Assembly (NCBI GenBank): GCA_016297805.1
Contig: JAEDFX010000036.1
Span: 1-20,170, forward strand
Origin: Treponema sp.
GTDB taxonomy: Bacteria > Spirochaetota > Spirochaetia > Treponematales > Treponemataceae
Length of the DNA stretch: 20,170 nucleotides
Direction of reading: 5' to 3'
Shown: one piece after another, positions 15,783 to 20,170 of the stretch
How positions within the stretch are numbered: position 1 is the first letter of the stretch
Layout of the letters: the number at the start of each line of letters is the position of its first letter
Position numbers and translations under genes: made by a program
Notes under the pieces: model-generated
What the model saw: the letters and a program-made list of their open reading frames with translations, nothing else
Databases searched by the model: none
Told to the model about the DNA's origin: nothing

Positions 15783-16900
15783 TTTTTTAAGCCTAATTTT
15801 ATCATTTTTTGTAGATCAATTGTCTGTTGATCAAAAAAACCAATTGGCCATTTTTGTATTTGTCCTTTTTCATTGATGTCCAATTTACGTATTGAAGAAT
15901 CCTTATCAAAGAAATATATACTAACATCATTGTTTCTAAGTAAAACGGTTTTATCTACAACCTGTAATCTAACGGAATTAACAATATGCTCACTATGTGT
16001 TTCAATGAATAACTGTAACTTTTTGTTAGATATCTTTTTACCTATTAATTCCATTAGTCTAGATTGAGCAAGAGGATGTAAATGAGCTTCTGGATTCTCT
16101 ATAAAAATACAACCCTCAGATACATAATTGATTAATAACAATATTGCGAGTACATAAGTATATCCATAGCCAGTATTAAAAGATTTTATTTTCTTATTAT
16201 TTTTATTAACAAATCTTAGACCTAATACAGAATACTCATTTTCTATTCCAGTTATATCTAAAGTGTCTTCACAATCCATTATATACTGTATATTTTCACA
16301 TATCTCATCTTTCAAAGATTTATTATTCTTTAAAAGATTTAGCTTAAACTGACCATTTGTACCAATAGGATTAACACTAGGTATTTCAGTTTTTTCCTCA
16401 TATTTTGTTGGTCCAAGTCTGTCTGCTGAAATAAAATAAAAATTATTAAAAACTCTATTGATATCCTCAACAGGGATTGGATCAAATTGCCTTTCTCCTT
16501 TTAAATCAGATTGTTTAATACTTCCAGTTTGTGACAATAAACTCTTATCTTTAATAATCAAATCTGATAATTTACCTACTCGTTCATTATTCTTATCACT
16601 TTCATAATCCAATTGGATTTGATTAAAACTTGGATCATCAGTATTTATTTGAAAAGAAATATTTTTTGCAGAATCATTCAAAATATCATCAAATAAATCT
16701 AAATCTACAAAATCTCCATTCACACATAATAATTTCATTTCTGGATTTCTTCTCATACTTTGCGATAACATTAAAAGAGACTGAATGACAGATGATTTAC
16801 CGCGTCCATTATAACCTGTAAGTAGATTTATTGATGAAAAATCAAAAGTTTGTTTATCTGAAAAACATTTAAAATTTTGTAAAGAAAGTTTTGTTATCAT
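15779..16900 (-). CDS. AAA ATPase with DUF3696-type C-terminus
   Basis: A 373-aa SMC/OLD/RecF-like ABC-type ATPase without a TOPRIM domain. The N-terminus reads ITKLSLQNFKCF..., then Walker A GYNGRGKSS (29-37). It continues through FYFISADRLGP (about 154-163) to the signature-like FNTGYGYTYV (241-250), Walker B IFIENPEAHLHP (265-276) and the H-loop ETHSEH (300-305). The last 50 residues contain GQIQKWPIGFFDQ, the mark of DUF3696. Such ATPases are common in defence systems, where they sense or regulate an effector partner. It lies 16 bp after the Cas2-like gene and overlaps the 303-aa gene by 4 nt. It appears intact. Confidence 0.85.
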   Translation of the reverse strand: MITKLSLQNFKCFSDKQTFDFSSINLLTGYNGRGKSSVIQSLLMLSQSMRRNPEMKLLCVNGDFVDLDLFDDILNDSAKNISFQINTDDPSFNQIQLDYESDKNNERVGKLSDLIIKDKSLLSQTGSIKQSDLKGERQFDPIPVEDINRVFNNFYFISADRLGPTKYEEKTEIPSVNPIGTNGQFKLNLLKNNKSLKDEICENIQYIMDCEDTLDITGIENEYSVLGLRFVNKNNKKIKSFNTGYGYTYVLAILLLINYVSEGCIFIENPEAHLHPLAQSRLMELIGKKISNKKLQLFIETHSEHIVNSVRLQVVDKTVLLRNNDVSIYFFDKDSSIRKLDINEKGQIQKWPIGFFDQQTIDLQKMIKLGLKK

Positions 16901-16916
16901 TTAATATACCTGAAAA

Positions 16917-17183
16917 TTAAATATTTTTTAACCAATCTATAGTTTCAGTAGATATCCATCCATTCATTTTGTTTTTATCCACTTCCATTATAACAAAACG
17001 GCCATTTCCATTATCAAATATAGGTTTTACACAATCAAATATCTGATCATCCGTCTTCTCAGTATATATGAAATACCCTTTAGTTAGACAACTACAAACA
17101 TCTCCGATATTTCGTAACTCAGAAAGTAAATCTGATTCGTTATTGGTAATGTCGTATGCGAAAAAATATAATTTCTTTTCCAT
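16917..17183 (-). CDS. Cas2-like / SinR-family small protein
   Basis: An 88-aa protein with the ferredoxin-like layout of Cas2/VapD and of so-called SinR-family proteins. These are strand 1 KLYFFAYDI with Asp11 at the Cas2 metal-site position, the helix ESDLLSELRNIG, strands YFIYTEKTDDQI and RFVIMEVDK, and a C-terminal GWISTETIDWL helix. No CRISPR array, cas1 or other cas gene is present, so this is not evidence of CRISPR. It is the first gene of the minus-strand operon with the DUF3696 ATPase and the 303-aa protein. A nuclease or nucleic-acid-binding role is an inference from the fold; residues beyond Asp11 do not settle it. ATG 17183 lacks a strong Shine-Dalgarno. Confidence 0.7.
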   Translation of the reverse strand: MEKKLYFFAYDITNNESDLLSELRNIGDVCSCLTKGYFIYTEKTDDQIFDCVKPIFDNGNGRFVIMEVDKNKMNGWISTETIDWLKNI

Positions 17184-17265
17184 AATAATTATTATCGGTT
17201 CTTATTAACTGTAAGTTAATATAATATAAAAAATTTAAAAAATCTATAAAATAGCTTTCCTTTTT

Positions 17266-17403
17266 TGGAGCTGATGGGACTTGAACCCACTACCTTTTGA
17301 ATTTGTTTATTGATAGTTTATAAAAAAACAGTCCAGTGGACTATTTTTTTATAAACTATCGAGTAATGGATTCAAACGCTCTAGCCAGGTGAGCTACAGC
17401 CCC
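17266..17403 (-). pseudogene. tRNA-Ala gene interrupted at the anticodon by a palindromic insert
   Basis: On the minus strand a full tRNA fold is visible on both sides of an insert. It has acceptor GGGGCTG/CAGCTCC including the G3-U70 pair that identifies tRNA-Ala, D-arm GCTC/GAGC, anticodon stem TTTGA/TCAAA, and T-arm GTGGG-TTCAAGT-CCCAT with discriminator A. The anticodon loop keeps AT at each end, like the A32-U38 loop of tRNA-Ala(GGC), but its three central bases are replaced by 67 nt (17303-17369). Without the insert the tRNA would be 74 nt. Neither GGC nor another Ala anticodon can be read by simple joining. TATAAT lies about 12 nt upstream on the minus strand, so it may still be transcribed. 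The 3' CCA is not encoded. A group I intron is excluded by size. Confidence 0.8.
17312..17360. repeat. 49-nt hairpin inside the tRNA-Ala anticodon loop
   Basis: GATAGTTTATAAAAAAA (17312-17328) pairs with TTTTTTTATAAACTATC (17344-17360). The inner part is C-AGTCC-AGT-GGACT-A, with one mismatch between the two stems. Eleven nucleotides on each side (17301-17311 and 17361-17371) separate the hairpin from the anticodon stem. No second copy of this hairpin is in the window. Confidence 0.85.
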
Positions 17404-17419
17404 GATTAGTTTATTATAA

Positions 17420-17761
17420 CTAAAAATTACTTCCGTTCCATCCCCAGTTACTGGTTCCGAAATATGCAACATACACCGCATCTCCAGGAATTCCTAACTG
17501 CGCATTCAGGATCTCGCAAACCTTTGCTGTCATCTTATCGCTCTGGCCGGCGTCGATATTTCCAAGGGCTTTTACTTCTACAAATGCACCCTTATCCATC
17601 TTCTTGCCGCCGAAATACAAATCCTGATTATCAACAAGATTAATCATAAGATAGATTTCTGGTTTTCCCATAATGCTGATGGCTTTTCCAAGTTCAGCTT
17701 TTAATACATCTCTTTTTTCTGTTGGGAGACTTACTGTAGTTTCAACTTTAATCATTGGCAT
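17420..17761 (-). CDS. Tautomerase / MIF-like protein
   Basis: A 113-aa member of the tautomerase/macrophage migration inhibitory factor superfamily. Pro follows the initiator Met (MPMIKVETTV), giving the catalytic N-terminal proline once Met is removed. The beta-alpha-beta pattern is completed by YLMINLVDNQDLYFGG, FVEVKALGNID and the C-terminal VYVAYFGTSNWGWNGSNF with its tautomerase-pocket aromatic residues. MIF-type enzymes tautomerise phenylpyruvate-like substrates; the real substrate here is unknown. Start ATG 17761 is fixed by the proline and by AGGAGG about 10 nt upstream. It is preceded by two tandem 82-bp repeat units and follows the VOC gene in the same orientation. Confidence 0.85.
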   Translation of the reverse strand: MPMIKVETTVSLPTEKRDVLKAELGKAISIMGKPEIYLMINLVDNQDLYFGGKKMDKGAFVEVKALGNIDAGQSDKMTAKVCEILNAQLGIPGDAVYVAYFGTSNWGWNGSNF

Positions 17762-17925
17762 AGCGATTTTATCCTCCTAAATAAAAATCGATAAACGAAC
17801 ATGTCAAAGCTTTAAGCGAAGCGTGCCTTGGCGTGAACGTATAACGGTTTTATCCTCCTTAAAAATAAACCGGCAAACGGACATGTCAAGGCTTTAAGCG
17901 TAGCGCGCCTTGACGTGTCCGTATA
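17762..17925. repeat. Two tandem 82-bp units with TTTAAGCGWAGCG hairpins and duplicated ribosome binding site
   Basis: Unit 1 (17762-17843) and unit 2 (17844-17925) are equal in length and clearly alike. On the minus strand each carries an AGGAGGATAAAA ribosome binding site; only that of unit 1 precedes a gene (the tautomerase). Each contains a hairpin around TTTAAGCGWAGCG. In unit 2, ACGGACATGTCAAGGC and GCCTTGACGTGTCCGT pair over 16 bp with one G-T wobble. The core matches elements at 1548-1575 and 19737-19783. Confidence 0.85.
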
Positions 17926-17939
17926 GCAGATTTCTCCTT

Positions 17940-18308
17940 TTACTCTTTAACCTCAAAAAACTCCACTTCTTCTCCAAGTGGCCCATAAGTAAATGCAACC
18001 CGAGCTTTGATATCCCCAAGAACAACATCCTTTGGTCCCATGAAGATTTCGAGATTGTTTTCTTTACACAAACGAATATATGCATCCACATCATCTACTT
18101 CAAAAGCAAAATGGCGGATTGTTCCTTTTGGTAAATCTTCCTGGGCATTGGTAAAAAACTCAACTTTACCAACAGGAGTGTCTAGCAGAAATCCGGTTTC
18201 CCATTCAGCACAAACTGGCAGCCCCAGCATACGGCAATAAAAATCCCGAACTTTTTCCAGCTGTTCAGGACGACACTTCATTGAAACGTGATGTATTCCT
18301 TTAATCAT
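17940..18308 (-). CDS. VOC-family (glyoxalase-like) protein
   Basis: A 122-aa protein of the vicinal-oxygen-chelate superfamily. It shows the paired beta-alpha-beta-beta-beta modules: IKGIHHVSMKC with a metal-ligand His, the helix QLEKVRDFYCRMLGLP, and GFLLDTPVGKVEFF; then IRHFAFEVDDVDAYI with a second His, KARVAFTYGPLGEEVEFFEVKE, and a C-terminal Glu ligand. VOC proteins include glyoxalases, dioxygenases and antibiotic-binding proteins, and the substrate cannot be assigned. ATG 18308 follows GGAG at a normal distance. It lies upstream of the tautomerase on the same strand, separated by the 82-bp repeat pair. Intact. Confidence 0.85.
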   Translation of the reverse strand: MIKGIHHVSMKCRPEQLEKVRDFYCRMLGLPVCAEWETGFLLDTPVGKVEFFTNAQEDLPKGTIRHFAFEVDDVDAYIRLCKENNLEIFMGPKDVVLGDIKARVAFTYGPLGEEVEFFEVKE

Positions 18309-18330
18309 TTAAAACTCCAATATTGTAAAG

Positions 18331-18360
18331 CTAAAAAATTGCTGCATCGCAATTTTTTAG
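18331..18360. repeat. 12-bp-arm palindromic hairpin (AAAAAATTGC family)
   Basis: CTAAAAAATTGC (18331-18342) and GCAATTTTTTAG (18349-18360) are perfect complements around TGCATC. Related to 121-160 and 19158-19179. It lies between a tiny 19-codon frame and the VOC gene and could also act as a terminator, as the stem ends in a U-run on either strand. Confidence 0.75.
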
Positions 18361-18367
18361 GATTATC

Positions 18368-18427
18368 CTATTTTGTTTCTCCTTTTACATATTTCGATAA
18401 TAATTCAACCGCTGTATCTGGTTTCAT
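18368..18427 (-). CDS. Possible 19-aa peptide or truncated gene start
   Basis: ATG 18427 overlaps the stop of the membrane-protein gene as ATGA and reads MKPDTAVELLSKYVKGETK before TAG. The coupling suggests it is translated. It ends just before the hairpin at 18331-18360, so it may be the remnant of a longer gene. No family recognised. Confidence 0.35.
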   Translation of the reverse strand: MKPDTAVELLSKYVKGETK

Positions 18428-18639
18428 GACGATTTTACCTCTTTTGATTTTTTTTCCTTCACCGCTACTATTATACCCGCAATTGCAAAAGAAATGGCCG
18501 AAATAATCATTAAAATTCCAGCAATAACACCAACTTTAAACTTCACTGGATCTTCTGATATGCGTAGTCCGTGGCAAGCAGCTCCAGCCACCAGACAACT
18601 AATTGAAACACAAAATATACCGATTGATTGTCTTTTCAT
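18424..18639 (-). CDS. Small two-helix membrane protein
   Basis: A 71-aa protein with two hydrophobic segments, about residues 5-22 (SIGIFCVSISCLVAGAAC) and 37-59 (VGVIAGILMIISAISFAIAGIIV). A basic tail KEKKSKEVKSS follows, suggesting an N-in/C-in topology. Its ATG directly follows the acetyltransferase stop with no spacing. It overlaps the next short frame by ATGA, so it is translated within an operon. No known family is recognised and no function is visible. Confidence 0.65.
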   Translation of the reverse strand: MKRQSIGIFCVSISCLVAGAACHGLRISEDPVKFKVGVIAGILMIISAISFAIAGIIVAVKEKKSKEVKSS

Positions 18640-19080
18640 TTATTCTACCTTAAACTCTGTCCATTCTATTCTATTATACTGCATTACATCAGTTGAAAGT
18701 TCCATTCCTAATTTTTCGTAAAATGGAATTGCCTGATCATTTGCTATCAGATATACAGCAATATCTTTTTCTCCACCGGCAATTGTGTGTGCCTGTTTCA
18801 TCAGCTGACTACCAATTCCTTGTTTTTCATAAGAGCGATCCACACCTAAATCAGTAACATAAAGCCAGTAACAAAAATCTGTAAGCCCAAAAAGAACCCC
18901 CACAATCTGATGATTATTGTCTTCGTCTCTTGCAACCAGGCTGATTGAAACATTTTTCACAAGTTTTGCAATTCTTTCCTGAAATCTTTCCTTAGGATAT
19001 TGAGATCCAAGATTTGTTCGCTTAAGAAAATCAATGTATGCTTCTGGGGTTAGTCTTTCTTCGTTATAAACTATTTTCAT
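18640..19080 (-). CDS. GNAT-family N-acetyltransferase
   Basis: A 146-aa GNAT acetyltransferase when started at ATG 19080, where GGAG sits 7 nt upstream; a possible ATG five codons earlier (19095) is poorly placed. The core is ISLVARDEDNNHQIVGVLFG (strands 2-3), YVTDLGVDRSYEKQGIGSQLMKQAH, which holds the acetyl-CoA pyrophosphate loop (Q/RxxGxG/A: QGIGS), and AVYLIANDQAIPFYEKLGM, the usual motif B end. Substrate unknown. Its start overlaps the 3' end of the interrupted 69-codon gene by 17 nt, showing that the two were in one operon before the insertion. Confidence 0.85.
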   Translation of the reverse strand: MKIVYNEERLTPEAYIDFLKRTNLGSQYPKERFQERIAKLVKNVSISLVARDEDNNHQIVGVLFGLTDFCYWLYVTDLGVDRSYEKQGIGSQLMKQAHTIAGGEKDIAVYLIANDQAIPFYEKLGMELSTDVMQYNRIEWTEFKVE

Positions 19081-19378
19081 GTACAAACTCCACACATTTT
19101 TCTTTCATCCAGATTTTCTTAACAGACCATCCAAACTCCAGCATATTAGGTAAACCTAAAAATTGCTTTCGCAATTTTTTTAACTGCGATGTTTGCAAAG
19201 CAAACTCGGTCAGTTTGCTATTAAACACCGGCCGCCAGCGGCCTTACACATTCTTGTATGTCAAAAAAGAATGATCAATCGGAACTCCGGCAATCTGTTC
19301 TATTTCATCATAGGATAATTTTTGAGAATCTGCATTCTGATTTTTTATGTATTCCCAAAGTTTGCTGTATTTACTCAT
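19064..19378 (-). pseudogene. Small conserved protein gene split by a 105-nt palindromic insert
   Basis: The 5' part (ATG 19378 to TAA 19244-19246) encodes MSKYSKLWEYIKNQNADSQK...DHSFLTYKN. The 3' part (from about 19147 to TAA 19064-19066) encodes MLEFGWSVKKIWMKEKCVEF and a short tail. Joining at the shared AAT (19250-19252 and 19145-19147) gives a continuous 69-residue protein with SFLTYKN-MLEFGWSVKKIW. This is a small family I know as uncharacterised proteins with the YxxLWxYI and DHSFLxYK motifs. The removed piece is 105 nt and contains three hairpins and stops. TAATG couples the 5' end to the 2H gene fragment upstream. A clean target-site insertion is likely. Confidence 0.75.
19145..19249. 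repeat. 105-nt palindromic composite insert
   Basis: It contains AAAAATTGC-TTTC-GCAATTTTT (19158-19179), AGCAAACT-CGGTC-AGTTTGCT (19199-19219) and GGCCGC-CA-GCGGCC (19230-19243), each a perfect stem. An AAT trinucleotide flanks it on the coding strand and may be a target duplication. Removing it with one AAT restores the host gene. Confidence 0.75.
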
Positions 19379-19749
19379 TACAACTCTCCACTCCAGGCAG
19401 CTTCCCATTTTCCACCTTTTCTTTCAAAAATGGTGATGTTATCCACTGGAAAGTCTTCAACAAGATTCAACTCATTCATAACTTCCAGAGCATTTGCCGA
19501 AACTCCAACCGGAATATCACTATTTGCAACAGTAAGATGTGGCTGGAATGTGTTGCTAGCAGAACCGTTAAAAGAAAGGCTGCGACAGCGGGCTTTCTTA
19601 GGTTCTACATGCAACTGATCTTTCTTTGTACAACCAGGAGCCGCCTTCAGAACTGCAGCAAGAACCTTATCACGAAGTGCAGTCCATTTTTCATCTCGGA
19701 TTACTTTTGCAAAAATTGTTCTATCTCCAAAGGCATACGAGTTCGTCAA
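19378..19749 (-). pseudogene. C-terminal part of a 2H phosphoesterase (2'-5' RNA ligase-like)
   Basis: The frame contains AFGDRTIFAKVIRDEKW..., then the second catalytic HxT motif FQPHLTVANSD, and ends near KWEAAWSGEL. This is the back half of a 2'-5' RNA ligase/LigT-like 2H phosphoesterase. The first HxT motif is in the fragment at 19951-20124. About 40 linking residues are missing, and the apparent TTG start at 19749 falls inside a TTTAAGCGWAGCG hairpin. A second oddity is a stretch of about 23 residues, DQLHVEPKKARCRSLSFNGS and the next few, just before the FQPHLT motif. It is encoded by a 50-bp palindromic element (19559-19608) read in frame. Downstream TAATG coupling to the small conserved gene is kept. 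Confidence 0.75.
19559..19608. repeat. 50-bp palindromic element, copy 1, inside the 2H gene
   Basis: Imperfect palindrome with AGAACC...GGTTCT ends and an AAGAAAG...CTTTCTT inner stem. It matches 19901-19950 at 46 of 50 positions in direct orientation, and all four differences are transitions. It is in frame within the 2H coding region. Confidence 0.8.
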
Positions 19750-19783
19750 GGCACGCTACGCTTAAAGCCTATGACAAACTCGT
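19737..19783. repeat. TTTAAGCGTAGCG hairpin replacing the middle of the 2H gene
   Basis: ACGAGTTCGTCAAGGC pairs with GCCTATGACAAACTCGT (one bulge and a few mismatches) around the reverse complement of the TTTAAGCGTAGCG core. It lies at the broken 5' edge of the C-terminal 2H fragment. Confidence 0.75.
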
Positions 19784-19900
19784 TTAGTGGGTTATTAGTA
19801 TAAACCCACTATCAAAGTTATCAATGTGTGCATCAAACTTCAACTAAACTGCCTGAACTAAATCTGCTGTTGTATATTCTTCTGGAAGATATTATATATA
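19784..19900. other. Non-coding spacer inside the broken 2H gene
   Basis: No credible gene. It contains the hairpin AGTGGGTT-attagtata-AACCCACT (about 19785-19809) and AT-rich sequence. It separates the two 2H fragments together with the flanking elements. Confidence 0.55.
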
Positions 19901-19950
19901 GCAAAACCGTTAAAAAAAAGGCTGCAACAGCGGGCTTTCTTAGGTTTTAC
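19901..19950. repeat. 50-bp palindromic element, copy 2, at the break of the 2H gene
   Basis: Differs from copy 1 (19559-19608) only by G-to-A and C-to-T changes at four sites. It abuts the TAA stop (19951-19953) of the N-terminal 2H fragment, so the gene ends exactly at the element border. Confidence 0.8.
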
Positions 19951-20124
19951 TTACATTTGAGGCACCAAAGTCACGTGAATTGGAGTTCCGTATCCTGATT
20001 TACAGCCGTAAGCTTCGTTCATGTAACGGCGGCAATCTTCCAAAGTCAAAGTAATATCCTCAGGAATCAAAACTCCGAGGAAATGGGTTTGTTGTGGGAA
20101 ATTTTTATTATTATGCTGTTTCAT
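19951..20124 (-). pseudogene. N-terminal part of the 2H phosphoesterase
   Basis: ATG 20124 follows GGAAGG on the minus strand; a TTG four codons upstream is not preferred. The 57 residues MKQHNNKNFPQQTHFLGVLIPEDITL..., then SGYGTPIHVTLVPQM, include the first catalytic HxT motif HVTLVP of 2H phosphoesterases. TAA follows at once, at the border of the 50-bp element. It is the front half of the gene whose back half is at 19378-19749. The normal protein of this family is about 180-200 aa and hydrolyses 2'-5' or cyclic phosphate bonds in RNA. Here it is very likely inactive. Confidence 0.75.
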
Positions 20125-20170
20125 AATTCCTTCCAATATACTTAAATCTAGAAATCATTTCTTCTGAAGA

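Noticed and set aside
16917..17183. Cas2-like gene as evidence for a CRISPR-Cas locus
   Set aside because: No repeat-spacer array, cas1 or effector genes are visible; the protein fits the wider SinR/VapD/Cas2 fold.
17303..17369. Group I intron or tmRNA explanation for the interrupted tRNA
   Set aside because: 67 nt is far too short for a group I intron, and tmRNA lacks the intact D-arm seen here and needs a much longer tag region.
19258..19803. 181-codon plus-strand open frame
   Set aside because: Runs antisense through the 2H gene and repeats; cysteine- and serine-rich nonsense composition.

Overview
The window looks like a low-GC spirochaete chromosome segment, most probably a host-associated Treponema. 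I infer this from AT-rich coding sequence, the style of the small genes in the right third and the abundance of short palindromic repeats. No single marker gene proves it. The standard genetic code fits the intact genes.

Left part (1-5060) is a decayed plasmid-type replicon, probably integrated. It holds a ParB-like gene split by a perfect 40-nt hairpin, an AbiEi antitoxin gene whose AbiEii toxin partner is reduced to 10 codons, a rhodanese lipoprotein gene, and an iteron array with a 21-bp period. The iterons are followed by a replication operon: a small HTH protein, a replication-initiator-like gene with a frameshift, and a DnaC-like loader gene with an in-frame TGA and a damaged Walker A. 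A 740-bp non-coding stretch after it is full of palindromes and repeats and ends in a tiny remnant of a GGAR-GAGRP-type protein.

Middle part (5060-17260) is a defence-type island. It has an unrecognised two-gene operon on the minus strand and a plus-strand operon HerA - NurA - DNA methyltransferase, in which HerA carries one in-frame TAG. A convergent gene encodes a winged-helix plus PD-(D/E)xK-like nuclease. Next come a 62-aa DpnD/PcfM-like protein and a 1037-aa PLD - SF2 helicase - DUF3427 protein. A compact three-gene minus-strand operon follows: a Cas2-like/SinR-like 88-aa protein, a DUF3696-type AAA ATPase, and an unrecognised 303-aa protein. I see no CRISPR array near the Cas2-like gene. 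This operon and the HerA/NurA/methyltransferase/nuclease set are the best candidates for poorly described systems.

Right part (17260-20170) returns to housekeeping-style genes on the minus strand: a tautomerase, a VOC protein, a small membrane protein, a GNAT acetyltransferase, a small conserved protein and a 2H phosphoesterase. It begins with a tRNA-Ala gene whose anticodon triplet is replaced by a 67-nt insert built around a 49-nt hairpin. The small conserved gene and the 2H gene are also broken at palindromic insertions. The unifying theme of the window is gene interruption by short palindromic elements of several families (AAAAATTRC-GAAA hairpins, TTTAAGCGWAGCG-centred hairpins, CCGCCAWATGGCGG and CCGTCACGTGACGG palindromes, and a 50-bp AGAACC...GGTTCT element), comparable in kind to the Rickettsia palindromic elements. 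Several breaks are single-base changes and could be sequencing or assembly errors; raw-read support cannot be judged here.
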